Source: JBEKIK01 sp050013075
GTDB taxonomy: Bacteria; Planctomycetota; Planctomycetia; Pirellulales; Thermoguttaceae
Reading direction: 5' to 3'
Assembly (NCBI GenBank): GCA_050013075.1
Contig: JBEKFZ010000008.1
Span: 21,724-85,723 of the forward strand
Length of the DNA stretch: 64,000 nucleotides
Below, in pieces: positions 24,075 to 33,002 of the stretch. Every line of letters begins with the position of its first letter. Within the stretch, counting starts at the first letter, position 1. The translations under genes were made by a program, and so were the position numbers. The notes under the pieces are model-generated. The model ran no database searches and was not told where the DNA came from. It was given only the letters and a program-made list of their open reading frames with translations.

Positions 24075-26060
24075 CTAATCCCTATCCCCCAATCCCTCTT
24101 GTTTGGCCACCTGGCGGATGGTTTTGTCGCGGATTTCGGTATTAAGTTTGTCGATGGCCTGATCGATGGGCATGGGGCCTAGGTCGCCTTCCAGGCGATC
24201 GCGGACCGACGCTTTGCCTTCCTCGGCCTCTCTGCCGCCGATGATAAACATATAAGGGATCAATTCCAACTGGGCGTCGCGGATTTTCGCGCCGATTTTT
24301 TCCGCCCGATAATCGCCGGATACCCGCAGTCCCGCTTGCGACAACCGTTGCTGGACCTTGCGCCCGTACTCTTCCGCTTTTTGGCTCACGACCATTACCC
24401 GAACCTGCTCGGGCGCAAGCCACAATGGGAATGCCCCGGCGAAATGCTCGATCAACATGCCCACGAACCGTTCGAACGAGCCGAACGGCGCCCGATGGAT
24501 CATCACCGGCCTGTGGGGCGTGTTGTCCGGTCCGATGTACTCCAGGGCAAATCGTTGGGGGCTGGGCAGATTATAATCGAGTTGCACGGTGCCCAGTTGC
24601 CATTCGCGGCCGATGCAATCGGCCACGATGAAATCGGCCTTTGGCCCGTAGAACGCCGCTTCGCCCCGTTCCACGCGGACACTGGGCAATTCCATTTCCG
24701 CGCAGACCTGTTCCAACGCCGCCTCGGCCTGACGCCAAATTTCCAGGGCGCCGACGTACTTGTCGCCGGCCGGATCGCGGAATCCCAGCCGGACGCGATA
24801 ATCGTCAAGCCCCAAAGTCTTTAGCACAAATTGCGTCATCTCGATGCAGTTGCGGAACTCGCCGGCCACCTGGTCCTCGGTGCAGAAAATATGGGCGTCG
24901 TCCTGCGTGAACCCGCGCACCCGGGTCATGCCGTTCAGTTCGCCCGACTGCTCGAAACGGTGCACCGTGCCGAACTCGGCCAGGCGCAAGGGCAGTTCGC
25001 GATAACTTCGCGGCTTGGATTTGTAGATCGTAATATGGTGCGGGCAGTTCATCGGCCGCAACAGATACCGCTCGCCGTCGGCCATTTCGATGGGCGGGAA
25101 CTGGGAGTCTTTGTAATACGGATAATGGCCCGAGGTCTCGTATAAATGAACATTGCCGATCACCGGCGTATACACAGGCTGATAATGGCGTTTGATCAAC
25201 TCGTCGTAAATAAAATTTTCCAGTTCACGGCGAATGATCGCCCCCTTGGGCAGCCAAAAAACCAGTCCTGAACCCACGGCCGGGTCGATCATGAAAAGTT
25301 CCAACTGCCGGCCCAACACGCGGTGATCGCGGCGCTTGGCTTCCTCGATTTTGCGGATATATTCATCGAGTTCCTCACGGCTGAACCAGGCCGTGCCGTA
25401 AATCCGCTGCAACTGCTGACGGGAGGCGTCGCCCTTCCAATATGCCCCGGCCACGGAAAGGAGTTTAAAGGACGCAATCGCCTCCGGACCGGGCACGTGC
25501 GGGCCGCGACATAGATCGATGAATTCGCCCTGCCGGTAAAACGAAACCGCGGTCTCGTCTTTCAGACCGTTTTCCAAATGCTCGACCTTCAGCGCCTGTC
25601 CCAGGTCCTTGCAAAACTGGATTGCCTCGCGCCGATCCATATTCACGCGCTCGAAGGCTTCGTTTTCCTTGACAATCCGGGCCATCTCGGCCTCGATCCG
25701 CGGAAAATCCTCTTCCGAAAGCGCGTGCTCCAGTTGAAAATCGTAGTAAAAGCCGTTTTCGATAGTCGGACCGAACGCCAATTGCACGCCTGGGAACAAT
25801 CGCATTACCGCCCGGGCCATCACGTGCGCGCACGAATGGCGCATGATGTCCAAAGCTTCGGGATCCTTGTTTGTAATCAGCCGAATTGAGATTTGCCCTT
25901 CCTGGGGCAAGGGCTGATCGGCCCCTATCAAACGGCCGTCCACTTGGGCGGCCAACGTCGCTTTGGCCAGCCTGGGACCGATATCGGCGGCGATATCCAG
26001 CGGACGAACGCGACGCGAATACTCCAAAATGCTTCCGTCGGGCAGATTTACTTTCAGCAT
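24075..26060 (-). CDS. thrS: Threonine-tRNA ligase
   Basis: 661 residues, full length. Domains in order: TGS (1-60, LPDGSILEYSRRVRPLDIA), editing domain with HSCAHVMARAV, class II core with motif 1 (PVYTPVIG), the zinc-site region LRPMNCPHH, motif 2 (RFEQSGELNGMTRVRGFTQD DAHIFC region) and motif 3 (HRAPFGSFERFVGMLIEH), then the anticodon-binding domain (VRVMVVSQKAEEYGRKVQQRL). Charges tRNA-Thr and edits seryl-tRNA. Head of the split thrS-infC cluster; tRNA-Val lies upstream on the other strand. Confidence 0.97.
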   Translation of the reverse strand: MLKVNLPDGSILEYSRRVRPLDIAADIGPRLAKATLAAQVDGRLIGADQPLPQEGQISIRLITNKDPEALDIMRHSCAHVMARAVMRLFPGVQLAFGPTIENGFYYDFQLEHALSEEDFPRIEAEMARIVKENEAFERVNMDRREAIQFCKDLGQALKVEHLENGLKDETAVSFYRQGEFIDLCRGPHVPGPEAIASFKLLSVAGAYWKGDASRQQLQRIYGTAWFSREELDEYIRKIEEAKRRDHRVLGRQLELFMIDPAVGSGLVFWLPKGAIIRRELENFIYDELIKRHYQPVYTPVIGNVHLYETSGHYPYYKDSQFPPIEMADGERYLLRPMNCPHHITIYKSKPRSYRELPLRLAEFGTVHRFEQSGELNGMTRVRGFTQDDAHIFCTEDQVAGEFRNCIEMTQFVLKTLGLDDYRVRLGFRDPAGDKYVGALEIWRQAEAALEQVCAEMELPSVRVERGEAAFYGPKADFIVADCIGREWQLGTVQLDYNLPSPQRFALEYIGPDNTPHRPVMIHRAPFGSFERFVGMLIEHFAGAFPLWLAPEQVRVMVVSQKAEEYGRKVQQRLSQAGLRVSGDYRAEKIGAKIRDAQLELIPYMFIIGGREAEEGKASVRDRLEGDLGPMPIDQAIDKLNTEIRDKTIRQVAKQEGLGDRD

Positions 26061-26346
26061 ACTCTCCTGCGTGAATGGATTGGATATTTGACCATCGAGC
26101 GGGATGTCGTTACAAAGGACACCACAGCGCTACCCGGCATAGGCACACTGCCCCTCAAGTATAGGATTCATAACAATTGTATCAAGGGTGAATTGCCGTT
26201 GCATCAAAAGATTTTATGATTACAGTCTCCCCCGACACCAATAAGAGGGGGGCTTTTGCGATAACCGACCACTCGGTTGACTGTTTACGAATTGGATGTC
26301 ACAATTGTCGGCTGTAAGCGGTAAAAGCCGCTTGGCCGAAGAAATC

Positions 26347-26420
26347 GGGCGCTTAGCTCAGTTGGTTAGAGCACCAGCTCGACAAGCTGGGGGTCACAAG
26401 TTCAAGTCTCGTAGCGCCCA
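26347..26420 (+). tRNA. tRNA-Val (anticodon GAC)
   Basis: A 74-base cloverleaf with acceptor GGGCGCT/AGCGCCC, D arm GCTC-AGTTGGTTA-GAGC, anticodon stem CCAGC/GCTGG, and loop TCGACAA giving anticodon GAC. CCA is not encoded. Two oddities: position 33 is C where U is nearly universal, and the T stem (ACAAG/CTCGT) has one A-C mismatch. Position 33 and the mismatch make it atypical but the fold is otherwise complete. Confidence 0.85.
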
Positions 26421-26474
26421 CTCGACGCAACTCTTGTTCATTAAACTAGTTGCGGCCTGCCGTATTTGCGCTGC

Positions 26475-29400
26475 TTATTGTTGGACATGATTAATTGTTT
26501 TGGATGATAATTGTTTTTTGACCCAAGCCAGCCACTCGTTCGATGGCAGGCCGTAGGGACGGAACTTTTCCATCCGGCCTTGCGATTCGTCGTAAAAGAT
26601 CGCCACGTGAATGCCCAGCCGGCTGGCGTCGGGCGTATCCATCAGGCTGCTGGAATCGGTGGCATTCATTTGAAACAGCACGCGCATGTCGAAATCGCGC
26701 AGGTTTTGCCGGTCCAGAAAGCGGATGACGTTGTTATAGCTGTCGCACCACAAGAGCGTGTGTATGCCCAAGGCCGGGCCTTCGCGCACAATTGTGTTAA
26801 ACTGCTTGGCCGGGCTGGGCGGTTTGCCGCCGTCGATGGAGGAGAAACTGAACTCGTCTTCCTTGCGCAGGTCGCGGAAGCGGGCAAGATTGAAAATCAC
26901 CAAATAGATCGGCGGCCCGTGCGTTTCGGATTGCTCTTGGCGCAAGGCCAACTCGGCGGAAATTTCTCCCAGCACATCGGCCGTGTCGCGGGGAGTGGCG
27001 ATTTTGACGGAATGGGGCAGGGCCGACTTTAGACGGTTCCAAAAGCCGGCCTCAGGGGCGTCGGCACGGATGCCGTCGAGGATATAGAATTTTGCGCCAA
27101 TGTCCCCTTTTCCGCCATCTTTTCCACCATCCCCTTTTCCATCACCGGGCGAGTGTTGGGCGGCCAAACTGACGATGCAGTTGGAAATCACGCCCAAGGC
27201 GGCCTCGTCGCGATGTCCCACCAACAGCAGATTGCTGCCGTTCTGGCGGATGAAGGCGGCGGAGGTGGGGTCCTTGATGGCCACGGCCGAGCCTAGCCAG
27301 GCCTGCTGGGCCGGGCCGGTTTCGGGCCATGATGGGGCAGTTAGCACCTCCTTCAGGCCTGGATTATCCACGGGATTGGCCAGCACATTGCCCTCGAACA
27401 CGATCGGCGGCGTAAACTTTTTCGCAGCCTTTTCGGCCAAATGCGTGATCTGTTGCAAGTACTCGTCGCGCTCGTTGTCGGGCAGCCAGACCACCTGGAA
27501 CGGATGATTGCCCTCGTACAGCCCGTTGGCGTCGTTGTAGATCGCCTCGCCGGGCCGGGTCAGTAGCCGGGCGGCGGTGTTGTCTTCGCTAAGGATCAGA
27601 TGGGCGTCGGACTCGCTACACTGCAAGGCGATGCGCACGGCCATCTGTCCGATGGTGCTGCGGGCCAGCGAATAAGCCCCGCCCAGGGTTTGCGAGCCAA
27701 GCAAAACGTGGATCCCGAACGCGCGGCCTTGACGCACGAGCCGGTCGAGCAACAGGGCCGACTCTTGCGCGATCCGGTCGTCCTCGACGAACAGTTCCTG
27801 GAATTCGTCGATGATCAGAAGTATGCGAGGGAGCCGGGCGTCGGGCTGTTCCGCGCGGTAGCCTTTTATATCCTGGACTCCCTGATTGCGGAACATGTCG
27901 CCGCGGGTGCGCAGTTCGGCGTCCAAGCGCTGCAATACGCTTAGGCCGAATTCCCGCTCGCTCTCGATGGCGATTACCCGCGCATGCGGCAGGGCAAATT
28001 GGGCATAGGCCTTGAATTCGACGCCTTTTTTGAAATCGACAAGGTACAGTTCAACCTCGTCCGGGCTGTATTGCAGTGAAAGGGTGGTGATGAGCACGTG
28101 CAGCAGGGTGGATTTGCCGGAGCCGGTTTTGCCGGAGATCAACACGTGCTGCGAAGTCCCGGAGCCGAGTTTGAGGTTTTGCATTTTCAATGCGCCGGCC
28201 CTGCCCAACGGGACGTCGATGCCGCCGCTGCTGTCGGCGGTCCACCATTGATCGCCGGGCGGAATGATGCTGGAGTAGGGCACCTCGACGCGGCCCGAGA
28301 ATCTTGCCCGGTCGCCCACCGTGCGGACAATCTCGCGGAACAGATCGGCCGAGGGCGGAGTGTCCAAACCCACGGGCAACGGCCCGTAATCCGCATGTTC
28401 CCAAACGAATTGCGACTGGTTCCAATTCAGGACCATCGCGTCAGGCTCCAGATCGGCCAGACGGAAATGGCGGGAAAGCGGCAATTTCGTGTCCACGCTC
28501 AACAGCACGAACACGCCGCAGCGGGCGCCGCTGGACACGATGCTCTTCAAGCGCAAAGCGGCCGTTTCCGAAAAATTCGCGGGGAAATTCGCAATCACCA
28601 GCACGCGGTACGGCTCGGCCAATTCGCCCGCGGAGGCATTGTACTGCTGGATGGTGGGGAATTCCTTGCGGAGGTAGACCTGGATGACGTTTTCCATGTG
28701 CTTGGTAATGTCGGCCAGGCGTTGCTCGATGTGGGGCGTGTCGGTCCAGATGCGGTTGGCCACGAGTTGCTCGTCGTAGTCGGCCAGGTGCATGAATGCC
28801 GAGAAGTTTTCGCCCAGCCCGATCGGATCGATTATCGTGAAGCGGACTTTTCCGGGCGGCATGGCCGTGAGCAAACGCAGCATAACGGCCTGCATGGCCT
28901 CGACCGCCTTGGGCAGCCCCGGGCCGTTGGCCTTCCACAGCAACAGCGAACGTTGAGGAAAGGGCAAGAACACCGGCAAAGCGAACTCGGTTTGAGCGGG
29001 CCGCAGCCTTTCATCCGCGGACAATCCGTCCTTAATGTGCGCCAATTCCAATTTACTGGATCCAAGCTGGAACGCCTGCGGAATCTCGGCGGGCAGCGCC
29101 CAACGATTCCAGTCGGACGTGTGCCAGTCGGGAAAAAGCTCTCGGCAGGAGAGCCCGAGTTGCTCGACGCCGGCGCGAAAGCGTTCCATGCCGGCAAGCC
29201 AGCCTTGGGACATGTTTGACCATTCGCGCCGCCAGCGGTCTTCGTTTTCTCGAATCGCCAGGGCGTGCTCGGCGCAGAGCCGCTCCGACTCGGCGGTAAA
29301 ACGCAGGTCGAGGTTGCGGAGCCGGCGGGAGTATTTTTCTTCCAAGGCGGGCAAGGAGCGGTCGCGGGAGGCCGCGATCTCAGTAAGACGGGGAGGAAAA

Positions 29401-30431
29401 GCGGTATCGGCTTGTTGCACGTCGTGCTGTTTGCGGCGTTCGATTTCGGCCGTGGCGGCGGCGAATTTTTCCTCGGCTTTTTTCATTTCGGCGTTTTGGC
29501 GGGTGATGATATCGCCGAACTGCTGCTGGCACTGGGCTTTGGCGGCTTCCAGCACGGCCGGGCGGTTTGTGCCCGCCTCCAACAACGTGCCGAGCAAGGT
29601 CAAGTACGCATTGGCCGCCTGGCGATTGACGGCCCGGTGCAACCAAACGCCGATTACGATAAACACGACAAAGGCCGCGCCGCAACTGACGGCGGCCCAG
29701 TGCCAGTTGTTCCAGCCGAACCACAGGGCCGCCGGGTACACGGTAGCCGCCCATAACAGCAGAAATATCGCCAAAGGCCACAGTCCTTGGAAGAAACGGG
29801 GAAAAAACCGCGACATAAACTGCTGGGACAAGGTTTGATACTGGGTTCGCGTCAAATCAAGGGCGCGGGAAAAGCGCCGTGCCGGGTCGGTTTCCAGCAC
29901 CAGGCCCTCCAGTTGTGGCTCGGGGAACTCGCGCCATTGTCCGCGCCCGCGGAGCAATTCCTCGGCCTGCCGGCGGATCGTCTGAAGCTCCTGCCAACGG
30001 GACTCCAAACCGTCGACTATCTCCTTGAGTTGCAGGTTCGAGCCGCTGCGTGCGGCCTCCGACATGGCCATTACTTCCCAACGGCCCTCCTGCAATTGCC
30101 GATCGAGGTTTTTCCGGCCGGCTTCAAAGCGGGCAATTGCCTGCTCATGAAAGGAATCGTATTCCTTTTGCACCCGGGCGGTCTCGGACTCGAACTTGGC
30201 GATGATTTGCTTTTTGGCCGCGGCATATTCCGCTTCTGTAACCTCTTTTTCCTCTTTGAAATGCGAGGCCAGCGCATTCTGGGAGTCTTGGTGGCGTTTA
30301 TCCGCCGCTTCCTTTCCGGCAAGGGAGCCGGAGTGGATTTCCGCTTCGGACGCGGTCCGCTCGCGCACCAGGCGACACAGATCGGTCAAAAGTTGTCGCG
30401 GCACGTCCGGCGAAAAAGTTTCAATCATCAT
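26475..30431 (-). CDS. FtsK/SpoIIIE-type ATPase with N-terminal coiled coil and membrane helices (EccC-like)
   Basis: About 1318 residues from ATG 30431 (a second ATG follows directly). Residues 60-160 are a charged coiled coil; two membrane helices lie near 217-239 and 245-265; the first FtsK/SpoIIIE ATPase domain has Walker A GKTGSGKS at about 767-774 and Walker B LLIIDEF at about 870-876. A second ATPase-like domain from about 1000 on lacks a usable P-loop (LLLVGHRDEAAL). One active plus one degenerate module, membrane-anchored, is the EccC/EssC arrangement of type VII secretion motors. The three small genes upstream (two WXG-like) support a secretion role rather than chromosome translocation. 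The other type VII components are not in this window. Confidence 0.85.
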   Translation of the reverse strand: MMIETFSPDVPRQLLTDLCRLVRERTASEAEIHSGSLAGKEAADKRHQDSQNALASHFKEEKEVTEAEYAAAKKQIIAKFESETARVQKEYDSFHEQAIARFEAGRKNLDRQLQEGRWEVMAMSEAARSGSNLQLKEIVDGLESRWQELQTIRRQAEELLRGRGQWREFPEPQLEGLVLETDPARRFSRALDLTRTQYQTLSQQFMSRFFPRFFQGLWPLAIFLLLWAATVYPAALWFGWNNWHWAAVSCGAAFVVFIVIGVWLHRAVNRQAANAYLTLLGTLLEAGTNRPAVLEAAKAQCQQQFGDIITRQNAEMKKAEEKFAAATAEIERRKQHDVQQADTAFPPRLTEIAASRDRSLPALEEKYSRRLRNLDLRFTAESERLCAEHALAIRENEDRWRREWSNMSQGWLAGMERFRAGVEQLGLSCRELFPDWHTSDWNRWALPAEIPQAFQLGSSKLELAHIKDGLSADERLRPAQTEFALPVFLPFPQRSLLLWKANGPGLPKAVEAMQAVMLRLLTAMPPGKVRFTIIDPIGLGENFSAFMHLADYDEQLVANRIWTDTPHIEQRLADITKHMENVIQVYLRKEFPTIQQYNASAGELAEPYRVLVIANFPANFSETAALRLKSIVSSGARCGVFVLLSVDTKLPLSRHFRLADLEPDAMVLNWNQSQFVWEHADYGPLPVGLDTPPSADLFREIVRTVGDRARFSGRVEVPYSSIIPPGDQWWTADSSGGIDVPLGRAGALKMQNLKLGSGTSQHVLISGKTGSGKSTLLHVLITTLSLQYSPDEVELYLVDFKKGVEFKAYAQFALPHARVIAIESEREFGLSVLQRLDAELRTRGDMFRNQGVQDIKGYRAEQPDARLPRILLIIDEFQELFVEDDRIAQESALLLDRLVRQGRAFGIHVLLGSQTLGGAYSLARSTIGQMAVRIALQCSESDAHLILSEDNTAARLLTRPGEAIYNDANGLYEGNHPFQVVWLPDNERDEYLQQITHLAEKAAKKFTPPIVFEGNVLANPVDNPGLKEVLTAPSWPETGPAQQAWLGSAVAIKDPTSAAFIRQNGSNLLLVGHRDEAALGVISNCIVSLAAQHSPGDGKGDGGKDGGKGDIGAKFYILDGIRADAPEAGFWNRLKSALPHSVKIATPRDTADVLGEISAELALRQEQSETHGPPIYLVIFNLARFRDLRKEDEFSFSSIDGGKPPSPAKQFNTIVREGPALGIHTLLWCDSYNNVIRFLDRQNLRDFDMRVLFQMNATDSSSLMDTPDASRLGIHVAIFYDESQGRMEKFRPYGLPSNEWLAWVKKQLSSKTINHVQQ

Positions 30432-30448
30432 CCCTAATCCCTTGTATA

Positions 30449-30676
30449 TCAATTTATGCCGCAATAGCGCTCGGCTTCGGCAAGCACCTCGGCCAGGCGA
30501 TGGATCGCATCGAGCACGCTGTGGACTTTCGGTTCCAGCGGCAAGAGGTAGGTTTCCTGGAACTTGCGCTGGGCCTGGTCGCTCCAATACTGCTGCGCCT
30601 CGGCGGAGGCAGTGAACAAGGATTGCATCGACAGCTCCAGCTTTGACGCGCCGGAATTAAGGTCCCAATTTCTCAT
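30449..30676 (-). CDS. Small helical WXG-like protein
   Basis: 75 residues, entirely helical by composition, with W31 in QYWSDQAQRKFQE in the middle: a WXG100-like helix-turn-helix hairpin, though the canonical WxG is W-S-D. Short for the family (about 100). Its stop is 17 bases from the ATPase start. Inference: a secreted substrate or chaperone partner of the FtsK-like ATPase. Could also be a structural adaptor. Confidence 0.65.
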   Translation of the reverse strand: MRNWDLNSGASKLELSMQSLFTASAEAQQYWSDQAQRKFQETYLLPLEPKVHSVLDAIHRLAEVLAEAERYCGIN

Positions 30677-30697
30677 GCTCGGATCTCCGCTAATTCC

Positions 30698-31318
30698 TTA
30701 ATGGGCTTCCTCGATGTTTTGATCGGCGGTTTTATTGGTCTCGGCATCGGTCTTTTGGGCGCCCTCCGCGGACTGCTCTTCGTCCGCGGACCTTGCGGCC
30801 TCCAAGGCAATAGTCGATTGTTCATCCACCGAAACGCCCAAGCGGACGTAGGTTTCCAGGTCCGATATCATACGGCTCAGGGCGGCGATGGCTTTGGGGA
30901 AATCGGCGTCGAGCCAGTTGCCGAACTGCGATCGGCTGCTCCGGTATTCGTTGACCGCGCGCTCGATCCTGACGGCCCAATGCGGGATGGCTTCGACCTT
31001 GGTTTCGGCGATTTGCTGGCGGCGTTTAGCCCGTTCCAAGGCCTTTTTCTCCTCCACGAAAGAACTGTGTTCTTCGGCGATGTGGCGGAACATCCGGGCG
31101 TTTTCGAGTTGCAGCCGGGCTTCAGTCACTCCGTCCCTGGACCGACGCAGCTCCGCGTTCCAGTACTGCCGGCAATCCTGACCGATCCACTGCAATGCCC
31201 GGCGGATTTCCATCTCCAGGTCGTCCAGGGCGCTGGCAGCATCGTCGTGAAAACACTCCAAGGCGGCGGACACGGCCTGCAAGGCGTCGATCGATTTTAC
31301 TCGGGCGGACTGGCCCAT
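30698..31318 (-). CDS. Coiled-coil protein of the WXG/FtsK operon
   Basis: 206 residues, predominantly helical with long heptad-rich stretches (residues 60-110: LQLENARMFRHIAEEHSSFV then KKALERAKRRQQIAE) and an acidic, low-complexity C-terminus (EEQSAEGAQKTDAETNKTAD). No signal peptide or membrane helix. Lies between the two WXG-like genes with gaps of 9 and 21 bases, so it is an operon member. It could be an adaptor or a longer secreted substrate. No named family recognised. Confidence 0.65.
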   Translation of the reverse strand: MGQSARVKSIDALQAVSAALECFHDDAASALDDLEMEIRRALQWIGQDCRQYWNAELRRSRDGVTEARLQLENARMFRHIAEEHSSFVEEKKALERAKRRQQIAETKVEAIPHWAVRIERAVNEYRSSRSQFGNWLDADFPKAIAALSRMISDLETYVRLGVSVDEQSTIALEAARSADEEQSAEGAQKTDAETNKTADQNIEEAH

Positions 31319-31327
31319 GGCGCTTAA

Positions 31328-31600
31328 CTATCTTTGATGGAGGTACTCTTCAATGATTTCGGCCTTGCGCAACAGGTAGGGAATGTGCTCTTCGATCACC
31401 TCGATCAGGCGCGAGACACTCTTGACCTGCTGCTCGAACTCATCGGTGAACTTTTTTTGCTCCTGGTCGCGCCAGGTTTTACTTAGGGAGACCAACTGGC
31501 TGCCGAGCATGGTGATGCGTGATTGTATTTCGGTGCTGAATTTCCTGAGGTTCTGGGCAAACTGCCTCAATTCCTCGGGATCGACAATGGCCTGTGGCAT
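31328..31600 (-). CDS. WXG100-family-like protein
   Basis: 90 residues from ATG 31600 (GGAG seven bases upstream). Two predicted helices separated by LSKTWRDQEQKKFTDEF, where W43 occupies the WXG turn (W-R-D here) and F51 the conserved aromatic: the usual WXG100 geometry and length. First gene of the four-gene operon ending in the FtsK-like ATPase. WXG100 proteins are secreted as helical-hairpin dimers by type VII systems; that role is inferred for this one. Confidence 0.78.
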   Translation of the reverse strand: MPQAIVDPEELRQFAQNLRKFSTEIQSRITMLGSQLVSLSKTWRDQEQKKFTDEFEQQVKSVSRLIEVIEEHIPYLLRKAEIIEEYLHQR

Positions 31601-31680
31601 GGATAGTCTCCAAAAAGACACATCCTTTTACGCGGTAAAGATTTCTATACTTTATTCTAACCTGGAAAGACCCGCTATCC

Positions 31681-31699
31681 AAGACGAAAAAATCGTCTT
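31681..31699. terminator. Hairpin between the KdpD-like gene and the WXG operon
   Basis: AAGACGA, a loop of five A, then TCGTCTT followed by TTT on the plus strand. Short 7-bp stem. Placed just downstream of the KdpD-like gene on the minus strand, it may end that operon and separate it from the WXG/FtsK operon. Confidence 0.4.
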
Positions 31700-31744
31700 T
31701 TGATCGATTGCCGCCCGTAATACAAGGCAATTCTCAACTTAGTG

Positions 31745-32890
31745 TTACGATGGCGGGCTGTTGTCTACCACCACCACGTCCACGCCGGGAATGGTTTGCA
31801 AGAGGTGGTCCAGAATGGATCGTCCGAACCAGCGGCGATACCAAGGCTGGCGGCTTCGGCCCAGGACGATGTGGGTGATGCCGTATTCCTTGGCGAACGA
31901 GTCGATGGTGCTTACAAGATCGGCGCCCTTGAAGGCCAGCGAAGTGCCGCCCAACTGCCGGGCAAGCTCCAGGTTGTTGCTTATTTTCCGCTGCGTGGCG
32001 GCATCGATGTGTTCCGGGGCCTCGCGCGGGGTTTGCACGTACACCGCATACCAGGGAGCGCCTAGCCGATCGGCAATTCGGGCGGCCTTGCGCAGAAGCG
32101 ACGCCGCGTGGGGGCTTTGGGAACTCAGGCAGGCCATAACCCGTTCCGAACCCGAGGCCCGTTGGCCGCTTCGCTGTTCTTCTTCGCGGCGATGCCGGTC
32201 CAGGCGGAAGGCGATTTCCTCCATGGCAAGCTCCCTGAGTTGCGTCAACTTTTCCGGCGAGAAAAAGTTTTCCATGGCCGTTTGGATCCGCTCGAGCGGA
32301 TAGATTTTGCCGGCCTGGAGCCGTTCGCGCAGGTCTTCGGCCGATAGATCGACGTTGACGATCTGGTCGGCCATGGCGACCACGTAATCGGGAATTCGCT
32401 CCTTGACGCGGACTCCGGTGGCCCGTTGGACGATGTCGTGCAGGCTTTCCAGGTGTTGGATGTTAAGCGTGGTGATGACGTTGGCGCCTGAGCGGAGTAT
32501 TTCTTCCACGTCCTGGTAGCGTTTCGGATTGCGGCTGCCCGGGGCGTTGGTGTGGGCCAGTTCGTCCACAAGTGCGATGGTCGGCCGGCGGGCGATGACG
32601 GCGTCGGCGTCCATTTCCTCGAGCACGATGCCGCGGTATTCGATCCGCCGGCGAGGCACTTGTTCCAGATCGCCGATTTGGGCGGCGGTTTCGGCCCGGC
32701 CGTGCGTTTCGACAAAGCCGATAACCACGTCCACGCCCTGGCGGCGCAGGCGGTTTCCTTCCTGGAGCATGTCGAAGGTCTTGCCTACGCCGGCGGCGAA
32801 ACCGAGGTAGATTTTCAGCCGTCCGCGCTGCTGACGCCGGATCAGATCGAGGAATAGTTCGGGTTTGGATTGCAATTCGTCGCCGGACAC
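31745..32890 (-). CDS. KdpD-type sensor domain protein without a kinase
   Basis: 381 residues equal to the N-terminal cytoplasmic part of KdpD. KdpD sensor domain with Walker A-like GFAAGVGKTFDM (around 30-41) and ALVDELAHTNAPGSRN; then a universal-stress-protein domain from about 240 to 380 (SERVMACLSSQSPHAASLLR to DLVSTIDSFAKEYGITHIVLGRS). The membrane and histidine kinase parts of E. coli KdpD are absent. Truncated KdpD of this kind is known from cyanobacteria (Anabaena). It lies downstream of the response regulator and kinase genes, so it probably feeds turgor, potassium or cyclic-di-AMP information into that pair. Confidence 0.9.
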   Translation of the reverse strand: MSGDELQSKPELFLDLIRRQQRGRLKIYLGFAAGVGKTFDMLQEGNRLRRQGVDVVIGFVETHGRAETAAQIGDLEQVPRRRIEYRGIVLEEMDADAVIARRPTIALVDELAHTNAPGSRNPKRYQDVEEILRSGANVITTLNIQHLESLHDIVQRATGVRVKERIPDYVVAMADQIVNVDLSAEDLRERLQAGKIYPLERIQTAMENFFSPEKLTQLRELAMEEIAFRLDRHRREEEQRSGQRASGSERVMACLSSQSPHAASLLRKAARIADRLGAPWYAVYVQTPREAPEHIDAATQRKISNNLELARQLGGTSLAFKGADLVSTIDSFAKEYGITHIVLGRSRQPWYRRWFGRSILDHLLQTIPGVDVVVVDNSPPS

Positions 32891-33002
32891 AGCTATTTAC
32901 TTCATCGGTTATTATTGGTTTTATATGTAAAGCCGCGACCAGTGGTCACGAATACAGGTGTTATAAATCTTTTCTCCGCAAGTGCGACCAATGGTCGCGG
33001 CT

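Noticed and set aside
26475..30431. Chromosomal FtsK DNA translocase
   Set aside because: Lacks a four-helix FtsK membrane domain and a recognisable gamma DNA-binding domain, and is flanked by WXG-like genes.
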